64,000 nt of DNA, taken from contig CM065819.1 in assembly GCA_033398695.1 (NCBI GenBank), positions 6,311,501 to 6,375,500 on the forward strand, given 5' to 3'. Positions 10,800 through 21,936 of this stretch are shown here, piece by piece; position 1 is the first letter of the stretch, and each line of letters starts with the position of its first letter. The position numbers were made by a program, and so were the translations under genes. A model generated the notes under the pieces. It was not told the origin of the DNA, did not search any database, and was given only the letters and a program-made list of their open reading frames with translations. The stretch is from Orobanche coerulescens (Eukaryota; Streptophyta; Magnoliopsida; Lamiales; Orobanchaceae).

Positions 10800-12518
10800 C
10801 CTTTTCTCCATCTTTTTCTTGTTCTAACTCTTCTCCTTCTTATTCTTCTTCTTCATCAGCCAACTCTTCTGTTTTCTCAATTTCTCCTGACTGTTTTTCA
10901 ACTAGAGTATTTTCTTCTGTTCTTCTCTCTTCCTGCTCTTCTTCTTCTTCTTCATCAACCAAATCAACAACTTCTTTATTTCCTTCTCCATCTACCTCCT
11001 CAATTCTAATTTCTTTTTCAACTTCCTCCTCCTCCTCTTCTCCAAAAGAACCATCAAAAATGCTAAGCATTATGGAATGGATAAATTGGTCCATGTTTGT
11101 TTTAAAATGGGACATGAACCAATTATCCTGGAGGATTAATACTAAGTCTGATTCTTTGAAAAAGTGAATCAGAACCTCCTCTGTGGCTTGGGGATATTCC
11201 CAACCACTAGTTCCAATGTAAGTTTGAAGGTTTGAAAATGTCAGAGTTTTGAAAAACTTCCACTCTTCAAAAATATTTACAAAAGAGTGTTTTAATGCTT
11301 GTGGCTTAACAAGCTGGAGTTGCTCAATTGATAGGTTGTAAGTATTGTTTTCTTGCAGTGAAAGGTATAATTAGCTTCAGGATAGAAATTATGAGACCTG
11401 CTTCTTCTTCTTCTAAATGTAGGTGGGGGTGAGTACAGGTACAATCCGAGTCTCGAGGGTGCCTGGTGTAGGCAGGTCTTCCAGATGAATTGGTGATCTG
11501 GCTGAGGGACTGGAAAGATGTTCAGACTGCTCTTCCTCACTAAATTGCAGTTTCCTTGGCCTCTTGGCAGAGGGTTCTGGTGATGACTGCAGAATAGAGG
11601 GTCCTTCAGGGGCTGGTCCCCTTCTCTTAAATCTGAATGCAATGGGAGTGTCGTCGGACTCGGTGTCTGACTCGAATGCAGTTGCGATATCAGCTGCAGG
11701 TCTGTCCGACTCTCCGGATGAATAGTATCTCGGATATGTCCTTGTGTCCGGCAGCTCCTTCAACATCTGAGCTGCTCTCCCAGTGCCTCCGAATTTCCTC
11801 ACCTTCTCGTGGTCCATATGACCAAGTCTTTTGTTGGGGTGTAAGGGGTCAGTGTTTCCCTTTGCCACACCAGTCTTTTCCAAAAACCAACTTAGCTGCG
11901 TTCCAAACGCCAGCTTTGTTTTGAATCTCTTCTCATCAACAAGCCATTCGGCTTTGTTGACCTCTCGCACAAGTTGCCTGAAGATGTAGTCTGCCCAGTC
12001 AACTTCTTCTTCCTGAATCAGTGCTCCCAGCACCATAAACTTTGACGACGACAGTTGATCATAACTGCCGGCCATCCCCATTATTATTTTGTTGGTAATG
12101 TCCAACGCAAAACGGTAAATCCTCTTGAGTTCACTCCTCTTGGCAGTGAATTTCGCTTTTCCGGATATTTTCCACCTTAATCTTTTTCCAGGTTTCGGCA
12201 ATGATTGCTTGAGAGCTTGATCGCTAAACCACGGTGCTTCATTCCGAAGACAGTACGGATTGTCTCTCGAGATATGCTGACTGGTATTCCGCCAACTGTG
12301 CTATGAATTCCGTCTTGAATCAAATAAGCTTCGCGATAGAATGAGATAACATCCTCTTTGTACAGGTGTTGAGGATTGATGTCTAGAAATGGGTAGATCC
12401 CATTAAGCTTCATTGCACGAATCAGATTAAGCATGTCGTAGTCCTCCAGATTGGCTTCCAATAAGCCTTCAAAGTCGACGACCAGCGAGAAAATGATCTG
12501 GTCTTTCACCGCCTTCAA
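9462..12518 (-). pseudogene. Env-position ORF of element C, frameshifted
   Basis: The pieces in order on the minus strand are 12177-12518, 11413-12201, 10840-11115, 10195-10572, 9840-10274 and 9462-9782. The first two contain the region conserved with element B (DQIIFSLVVDFE; AGSYDQLSSSKFMVLG). The middle is a very acidic Asp/Glu low-complexity linker. The last ends in an RRGRGRGR tail just before the stop. No hydrophobic membrane segment or signal peptide is visible. An acidic linker and an RG tail look more like a nucleic-acid or chromatin-associated protein than an envelope, though the family is usually called env-like because of its place. Frame changes and a TAA near 10636 show that it is no longer intact. 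Confidence 0.7.
10565..11045. repeat. Polypyrimidine/polypurine tract with (ATC)n microsatellite
   Basis: Counterpart of 4840-5170. The plus strand is CTT/CTC/TTC-rich, with CATCAT runs at about 10718-10745 and 10767-10797. The minus strand encodes Asp/Glu. The poly-Met and poly-hydrophobic frames here are artefacts of composition. Confidence 0.9.
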
Positions 12519-13107
12519 ATTAACTCCTTCGAAGTAAGATGCAATTTCTGCAAATAAAAGATTTTAGCGTATTTGGTGTTCAAGAAATTTTTGCTCTGAA
12601 AAATCTAGGGTTTCTGTAAGCGTAAAGAGTAAAGTGAAAGGTCTTCTTTCCTTATAAAGAAGATGAAAAGACCTTTGTATTAATTTATTATATATTTGAA
12701 ACGGTGGTACGCCTTTTGATATTCTTTTGAATTTCAAATTTGAATCGGTGGCCCATTTTAAAATTCGACGGTTGATTCTGATTGGCCACCGTGGAGGTTG
12801 AATTAATAGGCGATTGACGCGTGTATTAAAATTGCCATTTGGCTTAGGAAAATATATATTTAAATGCCAGTTGTTATCCAAAATTAATATAATAATATCA
12901 TAAATATGGCAGATAATAATTAAATATTCAGAGGTCAGTTTAGAAAACTTAGCTGGTCTGATTTGTTGATCGTTGACCGCTCTGCATCGTGAGTTGACTT
13001 CTACTTTGGTATTCGATCACTAGGTTCCTTTGTTCGTCCTTCGTCTTCTTGCCTGGATCAGCTAGGGTCTGATTCTCCAGCTGGGTCCGTCCTTCCTCTG
13101 AAATGCT
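12519..13107 (-). other. Spacer between pol and the env-position ORF of element C
   Basis: About 590 bp of AT-rich sequence without a credible reading frame. It probably holds a splice acceptor or leader for the downstream ORF, but I cannot identify one with confidence. Confidence 0.5.
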
Positions 13108-14717
13108 TCAGCTTGCTTCAGTACTAGATTCCCAATCTAGTAATCCAAGATCTCTGCTCAGCTCCAGAAATCTTTCTTCTGGCAAGGGTTTAGTGAAGAT
13201 GTCAGCTATCTGGTAGTCTGTGCTGACTCTTTCAACTCTAACCCTTTTGTTAAGCACATGGTCTCTGATGAAGTGGTGCTTAACATCAATGTGCTTCGTC
13301 CTTGAATGCAAAACCGGATTGTTGGTTATTGCAATAGCACTATTGTTGTCACACCAGATTGGAACTTCGTTGGCAATGATATTATAATCCCTTAGCTGCT
13401 GTCTAATCCATAAAATTTGTGCACAACAGCTACCTGCAGCTAGGTATTCTGACTCTGTAGTGGAGATAGAGTTAGAAACCTACTTCTTGCTAAAACAGGA
13501 TATCGGTCTGGTTCCTAGGAATTGACACGTTCCACTAGTGCTCTTCCTGTTAATTTTGCATCCTGCGAAATCCATATATGAGTATCCTGACAGCTCGAAA
13601 TTATCATCCCTGGGATACCATAGTCCAACATTAATTGTAGACTTAAGGTACTTTATTATCCTCTTGGCTGCATCTAGGTGTGATTGCTTCGGCTTGGACT
13701 GGAATCGTGCACAAACTCCTACGGCATAGGATATGTCTGGCCTGCTTGCAGTGAGGTACAGAAGAGATCCAATGAGTCCTCTGTAGTGGGTTGAGTCCAC
13801 TGATATGCCTGCCTCGTCTGCATCCAGGTGAGTACTTGTGCTCATAGGAATTCTTGTGGGCTTGGCTGATTCCATTCCATATCTCTTGATAAGATCTCTG
13901 GTATACTTTGCTTGGTTGATGAAAATTCCTTTTTCCATCTGCTTAACTTGTAGTCCGAGAAAGAAGTTAAGCTTTCCCATCATACTCATCTCAAATTCTC
14001 CTTGCATGAGGTTGGAGAATTACTCGCATAACTCTGGATTGGTTGATCCGAATATGATGTCATCCACATAAATTTGGACTATTAATATGTGGCCTTCGTG
14101 CTCCACTCTGAATAGGGTCTTGTCCACCTTCCCTTTGCAAAATCCATTTTTCTCAAGAAACACAGATAGTGTTTCATACCATGCTCTTGGTGCTTGCTTG
14201 AGTCCATAAAGAGCCTTCAACAGCTTATAGACTTTGTCTCCTTTGACAAAACCTAGGGGTTGCTCTACATAGACTTCTTCTTCTAGGATTCCGTTCAGAA
14301 AAGCACTTTTACATCCATCTGATATACTTCAAAGTCCTTAAATGCAGCATATGCGAGGAATAGTCTGATGGCCTCTAATCTTGCAACAGGTGCATAGGTT
14401 TCATCAAAATCTATTCCCTCACACTGTGCATAACCTTTTGCTACAAGTCTGGCCTTATTCCTAACAACAGCTCCGTCTTCATCACTCTTGTTTTTGTACA
14501 CCCATTTGGTGCCAATAACTTTCTTGTGATCGTGCATGCATAGTTCCCAAACTTTGTTTCTTTCCATCTGCTCCAATTCCTCTTGCATGGCATTAATCCA
14601 TGAATAATCTTCCAAGGCTTGTTCTGTGGTTTTAGGTTCAATTTGCGACATAAAACATGAGAATATCGCCATTCCTGCTGGTAGGGTTGACTGTCTCGTC
14701 TTAACTCCATCAGTCAA
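13108..14717 (-). pseudogene. pol: Reverse transcriptase and RNase H of element C, frameshifted
   Basis: Read from 14717 down, this is a copia RVT_2-type RT (PF07727 family): [42 protein letters not shown], then [16 protein letters not shown] and the catalytic YVDD in [15 protein letters not shown]. The connection and RNase H follow, with SRPDISYAVGVCARFQ, STSGTCQFLG and the terminal HHFIRDHV...ADIFTKPL. A one-base deletion near 14295-14310 shifts the frame after MDV, a stop separates the YVDD block from GEFEMSMMGKL (about 14008-14020), and another break lies near 13480. The catalytic residues survive but the protein could not be made in one piece. Confidence 0.9.
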
Positions 14718-14799
14718 CTTTCCGATAATTTGCTAAATTGGGTGATCCTTAAGCCATTTGGGGATATCGTCCTCTTCTGGGTTTGTTCCCCCTGTTGGA

Positions 14800-15404
14800 T
14801 TACCCTGGTGGTTATCTGCATCAGCTGGGTTCTGGTCTGCAACTGGATTAGCTACCGTCTTGTCATCTGCAGGTTGGTTCTGATTTGCAGATGAGTCTTT
14901 GTCAGCTCCGGATGGGTCTTCTTCAGCAGCAACTGGATCAGATAGGTTTGGTGATCCTGTCTGATCTGCGCATTGGGTCTTGGCCAGATTGCGGTTGGGT
15001 CATCAGCCGGGTGCAGGTGAGTCCACCATTCCAGTGTCATGTACAATGACTTCTTCAAGGGTTGCTGACTTGAGCTTGTTCTCAATTAGCTCAATTTGTT
15101 TCCTGTACTCAACGGTAGATTCATCAAAAACAACATGGGGTGTTTCCTCCACAACTAAGGTTCTTTTATTAAAAACTCTATATGCCTTGCTTCTTTGTGA
15201 ATATCCCATAAAGAGACCGTCATCAGTTTTAGCATCAAAGGCATTTAGCTGTATTTTACCATTGTTGTGGATGAAACACTTACAACCAAAAACATGAAAG
15301 TAAGCAACAGTAGGAGTTCTATTATTCCAAACCTCATAGGGAGTTTTGCCATGTCTCCCTACTATCATACTCTGCTCAGGTGTGACAGCCGTGTTTGACT
15401 TCAC
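14800..15404 (-). pseudogene. IN-RT linker of element C, broken
   Basis: The minus-strand piece 15003-15404 carries the C-terminal integrase region (HGKTPYEVWNNRTPTVAYFHVFGCKCFIH; FDAKTDDGLFMGYS; HVVFDES). It is followed by an acidic linker rich in Ala, Asp and Pro encoded between about 14800 and 15003. In element B the same linker holds a coding minisatellite. A deletion and frameshift at about 15400-15440 cut it off from the integrase core. Confidence 0.8.
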
Positions 15405-16426
15405 TTAGAACCTTTGGGTAGGTCCGCTTCGCAATCATGGACCTTGCCGCTTCCTTTCAGGTTTCTGTTCCTTCTTTCAAGAACACCATTCTGCAAGGGC
15501 GTCCTGGCCGCAGAGAGCTCATGCTGGATCCCATTCTCGATCAGAATCGCTATCGCCTTGTTGAGAAACTCTCCTCCTCTATCTGATCTGATCTTGATTA
15601 TGGAAAGGGATTTCTCATTCTGGATCCTTCTCAGCAGCTCAGGTAGCTTGGTCAAGGTTTCACTTTTCTTGTATAGGAAGATAATCCAAGTGTACCTTGA
15701 ATAATCATCTACTATAACAAGGGCATGCTTTCGGCCGCTCAAAGTCCTTGGCTTGATAGGACCAAATAGATCCATGTGGAGTAGATCTAAGATCCTTGTT
15801 GTGAGCGTTGTAGGCTGAACTCGCTTGAATGATGCCTTGGTCTGCTTTCCTTTCTGACATGCATCACAAAGTGCTTCCTTCTTGAATGCTTCATTTGGAA
15901 GTCCTCTGACCAGCTTCTGAGAACTAATCTTGTTGATGGATTTGAAGTTCAGGTGACATAGTCTTTTGTGCCACAACCATCCATTCTCAGCTACTGTCTT
16001 GGATAGAAAACAAGAGTTAGGTGTTCCTGTGTTCCAATCAATCATGTAGACATCTCTTCTTCTGAAACCTTGTATCTTTATTTCTCCAGATAAGATGTCT
16101 ATCACCATACACTTCAAGATGGTGAAGACTACTAGGTTCTTCTCGTCACAGAACTGGCTTATGCTCAGGAGGTTGTACTTGAGCCCTTTGACATAATGAA
16201 CTTTGGATATCACAATGTTTCCTCGGTGCAGCTCTCCAAAGCCTTTTGTCTGTCCTCTAGAGCTATCTCCAAAGGTTACATCGGGACCTCTTTCTTTAGT
16301 GTATTTGGACAGCATCTTCTTGTTCCCGGTCATATGCCTCGAGCATCCAGAATCTACGAACCATTCTTCACCTCCAAAATTTGAGCTTGTGCAGATGTGG
16401 TTGTAGTCCTTCCACCTTTTCTGCAA
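15401..16426 (-). CDS. pol: Protease and integrase core of element C (pol fragment, 341 aa)
   Basis: Near the N-terminus WFVDSGCSRHMTG is the copia aspartic protease active site (DSG). Next comes the pre-integrase zinc finger, with the HKRLCHLN histidines and CDACQKGKQ cysteines. The integrase core DDE triad follows: D in HMDLFGP, D in IRSDRGGEF, E in GVLERRNR. The frame ends early, after NLKGSG, because of small indels relative to element B, so the C-terminal integrase lies in another frame. It would act in the virus-like particle and nucleus to cut Gag-Pol and insert cDNA. ORF intact within these limits. Confidence 0.9.
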   Translation of the reverse strand: MQKRWKDYNHICTSSNFGGEEWFVDSGCSRHMTGNKKMLSKYTKERGPDVTFGDSSRGQTKGFGELHRGNIVISKVHYVKGLKYNLLSISQFCDEKNLVVFTILKCMVIDILSGEIKIQGFRRRDVYMIDWNTGTPNSCFLSKTVAENGWLWHKRLCHLNFKSINKISSQKLVRGLPNEAFKKEALCDACQKGKQTKASFKRVQPTTLTTRILDLLHMDLFGPIKPRTLSGRKHALVIVDDYSRYTWIIFLYKKSETLTKLPELLRRIQNEKSLSIIKIRSDRGGEFLNKAIAILIENGIQHELSAARTPLQNGVLERRNRNLKGSGKVHDCEADLPKGSK

Positions 16427-16812
16427 TTAGACAAGCAGAGATTTAGGTACCCAAATCTGTGTGGGTCCTTTGGGGTTAGCTGGTTTCCTGGAGAATTGAT
16501 TTCTCCTTGGATTATAGAAATTGTTATTATTATTATAACCCTCATAAGGTGTGTAAGTTCGAGGTCTAAATCTCCTGTTGGGATTGTATACCGGATATTC
16601 CTCAAAATGTTGATAGTGTGGGCCATTTCTAAATCTAGGCCGAGACCATTTAATAAATCTTTGTGGTCTCCACACTTGTTCATTTTGGTAATTAGGATAA
16701 CCTTGAGGTTTCCATCCCCCTCCCATTATGAAATCTGCTTGGGAGTTGTTGGTAATAGTGGGCATGTTGTCCTGGCCGCTTTGCTCGCCACGCTAGTCGC
16801 CTGTCTAGGTGG
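16427..16812 (-). pseudogene. Gag-pol junction of element C
   Basis: A minus-strand frame at 16427-16765 encodes an Asn/Pro/Arg/Tyr-rich segment (YNNNNNFYNP, RRNQFSRKP). It bridges the end of gag and the protease frame. Such segments in SIRE polyproteins are part of the C-terminal Gag or N-terminal Pol. I recognise no domain, and the frame relation to both sides shows that a shift is needed to join them. Confidence 0.6.
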
Positions 16813-18486
16813 CTACCTGGTGTAACCTGACTGCAGCCTAGACATTTGACTTGGCTGTTGCCTGTTTTTGAATATCGGTTTATACGTAGGCTCAACAGTC
16901 GAGAAAATTGTTTCTCCCTTGATAAATTTTCTTTTAGAACTAGAGGGAGTGTGAGGATCATATCCAAGGCCTGATTTGGAATATAGTGGCCTTTTGTTGG
17001 TACACAATTCTTCCAGGGTTGAAGACGCCTTCAGGGAGGTTATTTCCTGCGCCTGAGTCTTATTCACCTGTGTCAGCTTAGTAAACTCATTTTTGGCATG
17101 AGTAAGTGCAGCTGATTTTTCTTTAAGTAAAATGGTTAGTCTGTTTATCTCAGCTGTGTTAATGTCAGCCTGGTTTTTAAAGTCAGCTGCAGTTATCTCA
17201 ACCTTCTTCAAATCTAGGCTGAGTTTTTCGAAATCATTTTTCAGCTGCCTATTCTCATCTTGCAGCTGAGTCTTCTCTGCTGATACAATTTGGTGTGCAG
17301 ATTTGAGTGTTTCAAAATCTTTAAATAACTGATTTACCGATTCGTGCAGATCCATATCTTGGGACATGGCTGAACTATTATTTGAACCGGTGGGTTTAGA
17401 AGTTACCTCTTCATCAGCTAGGTTTGCCATCAGGCAGTCATACTCCTCATCTTCATCAGAAAAGAATCCGCTGCTTGATTCGACATGCTCCTGGTCTTCT
17501 CCGATGAGGGCCTTTCTTCTATCTTCCTTTCTGCCCACATCCGACTTGGTTTCGTCCTTCTTGAGCTCAGGACAGTCCATTTGGATGTGTCCTGTTTTGT
17601 GACAGTTGTAGCATTCTACTTTCCAGCTTCCATCCTTCTGGTTCCTTCTTGGATTCTCCTTATAATTTTTCTTGTATTTGGAGTAGTTCTTTCTAAAATT
17701 GCTGAACCTTTGCATTATGAACGCCATTTCTTCCTCAAAATCTAGTGGATTTGGAGGTTTCACATCAGATAGGCTCTTGGCAGGGGACTCGGCTGCAAAT
17801 GCGATTCCCTTCTCTGCAGGCTCAGTTGAGGATGAACTTGGAAGCTCGAACTCATAAGCCTTCAGATCAGAGAACAGCTCTTGAATCTTTATCTTATTCA
17901 GGTCCTTGGACTCTCTCATGGCCACAGCCTTCATGCTCCATTCGGGGTTGAGAGATCTGAAAACCTCTAGTGCCATTTCCCTGTTGCCATAGGTTTTGCC
18001 GAGGGAGTTGATCTCATTAATAATCTCAGTGAACCTTGTGTCCACTTGATCTATGGATTCACCATTCTTCATTTTAAAGTTGTCAAATTTTTGGATAGCA
18101 ATTGACAACTTGTTTTCCTTGATCAGCTCCGTTCCTTCACACATTAGGGCAAATGTGTCCCAGATTTCTTTGGCATTCTTACAGTTCTTGATCTTGACCA
18201 TGGTGGATTTGTCAAGAGTTTGATATAACACATCTCTGGCCCGGTTATCAAGATTGTCCAGCTTTCTTTCTTCTGGAGTCATCTCCGTCCTCTTCTTAGG
18301 AATCTTCTATGGCTTCCCTGCTGCGATCTCCTCTGCTGTGTTGTCCTTCTCAAAGATGAATGGACCGTCCTCGATGATGCACCACATGTCGTCATGAGTC
18401 GAAGATAAGTGTGCCTGCATCCTTATCTTCCACAGATCATACTCGTCAACTGAAAACACAGGGAGTCTAGAGTGCATGTGTTCCAT
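16813..18486 (-). pseudogene. gag: Gag of element C, one in-frame stop near the N-terminus
   Basis: The best start is the ATG at 18484-18486, close to the 5' LTR (DEYDLWKIRMQAHL follows, typical of copia Gag). An in-frame TAG at 18307-18309 interrupts it after 59 codons. The reading frame then continues from the Met at 18282 for 489 residues. Counted from that Met, a UBN2/Gag-copia domain covers about 1-140, a CX2CX4HX4C zinc knuckle (CYNCHKTGHIQMDC) lies at 224-237, and a coiled coil at about 315-420. Gag forms the virus-like particle and binds RNA. The TAG is a single change away from a sense codon. Confidence 0.9.
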
Positions 18487-18548
18487 TATAAAGTGAGAGT
18501 AAAGATATATATCTGATATAGATCTGGTTCATGAAATAAATGAACCAA

Positions 18549-18562
18549 CCTCTCTGATACCA
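18549..18562 (-). other. Primer-binding site of element C (tRNA-iMet type)
   Basis: Read on the minus strand, TGGTATCAGAGAGG begins two bases after the 5' LTR end. TGGTATCAGAG matches the 3' end of plant initiator tRNA-Met, as in other Sireviruses. Confidence 0.9.
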
Positions 18563-18564
18563 CT

Positions 18565-19970
18565 TGTAGGTCACAAGTCGTCCAGGTACAAGTCTAGAGG
18601 GGGGGTGAATAGACTTGTAGAAACTCTTAAACTCTTTTTCACGAAGAGTGAGTTTCTTCAGCTGATAGGTAGACAAATGACTTGGAGTCGTTTGTTCTTT
18701 AATATATGCGGAAGTCAGCTGATGACGAATAGAAAGCAACTAATGAAACACTTAACAATGAATGCAGCACTTAAAGTATGATGCAATAAAACAGTAAATA
18801 ACGCAGACAATTATAGTGGTCTTAGAGGTGGGGTAATCCTCTACTAATCCACTTTTCTCCAAACCAGTTGTAGATGAATTCACTATAATTCTCAACCAGT
18901 GATAAATATTACAGTGATTCAAACCACACTACAATAGCTTCCAACCAGTGGAAATCCGTGCCGTTGTACACACTTGACTGCCTTGCACCTCTTGATCCTC
19001 GATCCTTGGATGCCTTTACAGTCTCTTACTTTAACCAGTGAAGTACCCCGTACTCAGGATTATAGACAAGAGTTTTTGTCTTCTCCAACTAAGAGCTTCT
19101 TTAAGTATGAACTCTTAGAACCACTCTTTTCACGATGCTATTGATTGCTTTAGATTGCTTGATTGCTTTGATCACTTGAAAGTATGTTCGCACCGGTAGT
19201 TGCTCAGCTTCAAATCTTCGGATATATATAGGTCACGATCTCTGAGCTTTTTCCTTGTAGCCGTTGCAAATATTTTGAACAAATCCATCCGTTGGAGAGG
19301 GAGACTTCTTTGTTTAATTTCTGAACGTTGCAAGGCTGGATTCCCATTATTTTATTTTATCTTCCGATCGTTGTGAAGACTTCTGCATGTGAGCGCCGAA
19401 TCTTTTGAATATAAAACGATTAAAGTCTTCAAGGTGGGTCTGGATGATTTATTTAAATCATATCTCTAGCGGGAATCACTCCAATTTGTCTCTTCACGTT
19501 GCATGTGACTTTCCGTAATACTTGACTTTTCAACTCATGCTGATGTGGACTTGGAGTACTTGGCTGACTTCGAGTAGGCTGATATGCAGCTAACATCTCT
19601 GCAGTCAGGACCTCTCTGCTGTTCACTGTTTGTGACTTATCTGATCAGGTGACTTCCCTGAGGTACCTTGGCTGCAGTCTGGTCAAACTTCTCTGATAAA
19701 TTATGTTGACCAGGACTACTCTGACTTGACTCGACTGATCCTCTCTGATGTACTTAGCTGTACTCAGTACTTAGCTGATTTTAGCCTACCTAATTTTTGG
19801 CCTATAGAAGACACTCATTTGGTTCTTCTTTACATTTTGCCAGGTTTTATACTTAACATATTTTGGCCTATGGAAGATACTCATTTGGTTCTTCCTTACA
19901 TTTTTGCCAAGTAATAAATATTTGATTTTATATTTATGACATCATCAAAATCTAACAAGTATTCCTAACA
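18565..19970 (-). mobile_element. 5' LTR of element C (1406 bp)
   Basis: Matches 7827-9239 with about two dozen substitutions by eye and a shorter G run. It ends TTCCTAACA followed by the ACATT duplication. A TATATATATC stretch at 19221-19230 (minus sense) is the likely core promoter. Confidence 0.95.
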
Positions 19971-19975
19971 ACATT
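19971..19975. repeat. Right target-site duplication of element C (ACATT)
   Basis: Matches 7822-7826 exactly. Sequence after it continues element B. Confidence 0.95.
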
Positions 19976-19995
19976 TCCTCGCTCGTCTGATCTGT

Positions 19996-20350
19996 TCATA
20001 ACATAGATTTCTCGTCTGTACTAGATTCCCAATCTAGTAATCCAAGTTCCCTACTTAGCTCTAAAAACCTTTCTTCTAGCAAATGTTTAGTGAATATTTC
20101 AGCAATTTGGTATTCAGTGCTGACTCTTTCCACTCTGACTCTTTTGTTGAGCACATGGTCTCTGATGAAATGATGTTTAACATCATTGTGCTTTGTCCTT
20201 GAGTGCAATGCTGGATTATTGGTTATTGCAATTGCACTGTTGTTATCACACCATAATGGGACTTCGTTTGCAATGATGTTTTAGTCCCTTAGCTGTTGTC
20301 TGATCCATAGAATCTGTGCCCAACAGCTACCTGCGTCTAGGTATTCTGAC
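19996..20350 (-). pseudogene. RNase H C-terminal part of element B pol
   Basis: Minus-strand 19996-20208 encodes HHFIRDHVLNKRVRVERVST and AEIFTKHLLEERF, the same end of pol as 13108-13311 in C. The preceding part up to 20350 matches the NNSAIAI.NQ region of RNase H with a stop (near 20281). It is cut at 20358 by element D and continues at 40823. Confidence 0.85.
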
Positions 20351-20353
20351 TCT

Positions 20354-20358
20354 GTGGT
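20354..20358. repeat. Left target-site duplication of element D (GTGGT)
   Basis: GTGGT before the LTR start TGTTGCGG, repeated at 40818-40822 after the other LTR. Removing D and one copy restores the alignment of B with C. Confidence 0.95.
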
Positions 20359-21038
20359 TGTTGCGGATTTCGGTGAATGCAAGTGCACGTTGTCGTAAAC
20401 AAGTAATAAAATGATGAGAAAGATATCGTTCCCACGAGGACTGATGTACTAAGTACCAATTTATTTGTATTTCTAATTTTATTCGAACGATCGAATTTTG
20501 TGGTTGAAGAATTATGAAAAACTAAATAAAGCTATAAACTAATAACATCCGATGAAAAGAGATTAAATAAGAGAAGGATCTAGGATTGCGAGTTCGCCTC
20601 GATTTATCCGACTTAACCTTGATTAATATAATTTATGTAATTTCCCAATTTATTGAAAGCGAAGATTTCTATGATAATCTAATGCCTCTCCCGAAGTCAG
20701 TAGAATTTTCTAAGGTGAATAATTCACTCTATTCCTACGTGAGTTAATTCAACAATAGTCAAACAGTTCTAAGATCTTCAAACAAGCTACGTAATTCTTA
20801 TGGGTATATTCCTATCCCAAAAGATAAAAGGGTTCTCACCAATTTTTCCTACTAACTCTCCTCTCTCGATTCAAGTTGCGTAATTAAACAATTCAATCAT
20901 AGGCCACACAATTGAAAGCATTAAAAACAATTGGGAAGAACTCAACAAAAGAGGGAAATATATCAATAACATGAAATCAAGAATCAATTCATCAAAATCT
21001 CGGTTTCATCACAATCCTAGAAAAGGGTTCTAGCCCGA
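20359..21038 (-). mobile_element. 3' LTR of element D, first part
   Basis: Begins TGTTGCGGATTTCGG and matches 39471-40205, apart from one 58-bp duplication in the other copy. It is cut at 21038 by element E, and the rest resumes at 33835. Confidence 0.95.
21034..21038. repeat. Left target-site duplication of element E (CCCGA)
   Basis: CCCGA before TGTTGTTACCC, repeated at 33830-33834. The uninterrupted target, with one CCCGA, can be seen in D's other LTR near 40204-40208. Confidence 0.95.
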
Positions 21039-21460
21039 TGTTGTTACCCAAAATATTATCGGAAGATAGTATTGCTGGAATGATCGAGTAACAAACAAAT
21101 ACGAGAACACTTCCGTGAGAAAATAGATAACACAAGATTTGCCGGGGTTGTTAATCCCGGGCTTGAATGCTCTCGCGAGATGTTATTAATAAATATACTG
21201 TCGAGTACAAATATTAATGTTAGAATCTATTACAATGAGTGTAAAGACTTCTAGTTATCTAAGTTGTAAAGCGTGTAGATTGCTGGAAGAACCAGATATG
21301 TAGATCTGTGAGTTCTTGCTTGGGATGTATGATAAGTGTATATGAATATCGATATGAATGTATAAGTGATTGCCAGATGAGTCTTTGATTCTCTCTGTGT
21401 ATAATTTGCACTATATTCACGGTAAAATCGCATCATTCCCGGACACTTGTTGTGAGCCTC

Positions 21461-21470
21461 CTATTTATAG
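21461..21470 (-). promoter_or_regulatory. TATA box in the 3' LTR of element E
   Basis: CTATAAATAG on the minus strand. The same site is at 33251-33260 in the 5' LTR and at 60232-60241 in element K. Confidence 0.75.
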
Positions 21471-21815
21471 GAGACAAAGTTGCTGGGGCCTCTCCGGCGA
21501 TCGCGGGCGATCGCCGTTTTCTATATTATAATAAGATGGTCGATCGTCCCATCACGTGAGGTTGTTCCCTTAAAGTTTGGGGTTGCTGTTGGCGACCAGC
21601 TGTGCGGGCCAATGGGAAGCCTGCACGCGTCCTAAATCGCTGTCTGGGAGGTCCCACTTTGCACCTTTCGGCGGGCCTGTCGGTAGGTGAGGTAGGTGAC
21701 AGGCTGGGGTTAAATGTCTTATCTGTCGGCGCCCTTTGTGGATCCTCACGTGGGCCACCGTCTAAGATTTGGTCTTCAACGACTTTGACGGATGCTGGAT
21801 CCATACGTGGCACGG

Positions 21816-21936
21816 GACGATCGTCTCTGGCTGGACATCATAGACGATCGCCAATTAATAAGAGAGGATCGCCAATTAATAAGAGACAATCGACAATTAA
21901 TAAAAGACGATCGCTGGATACTTAAAGACGGTCGCC
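21816..21936. repeat. Palindrome array GACGATCGCC x6, 21-bp period, in the 3' LTR of E
   Basis: Units start at 21816, 21843, 21864, 21885, 21906 and 21927 (steps 27, 21, 21, 21, 21). The core is GATCG, with GACGATCGTC the perfect palindrome; some copies have single changes. Middle spacers are near-identical AATTAATAAGA. The 5' LTR has the same array at 33606-33726. Confidence 0.9.

Larger units (their letters stand above)
7827..19970 (-). mobile_element. Element C: complete SIRE-like Ty1/copia retrotransposon (12.1 kb)
   Basis: Structure on the minus strand: 5' LTR (18565-19970), tRNA-iMet-type primer site, gag, protease, integrase, RT, RNase H, a long env-position ORF, polypurine tract, 3' LTR (7827-9239). 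A perfect 5-bp duplication flanks it. The order PR-IN-RT-RH shows copia. The extra 3.5 kb between RNase H and the 3' LTR, with an acidic ORF, is characteristic of Sireviruses. By-eye alignment of the two LTRs gives roughly two dozen substitutions (about 1.7%), so insertion is fairly recent, yet pol and the extra ORF contain several frameshifts. Confidence 0.95.

Noticed and set aside
10506..11167. Several long frames on both strands (poly-Ser, poly-Leu, poly-Met)
   Set aside because: Same low-complexity tract in element C; no domain, and frames change with the repeat phase.
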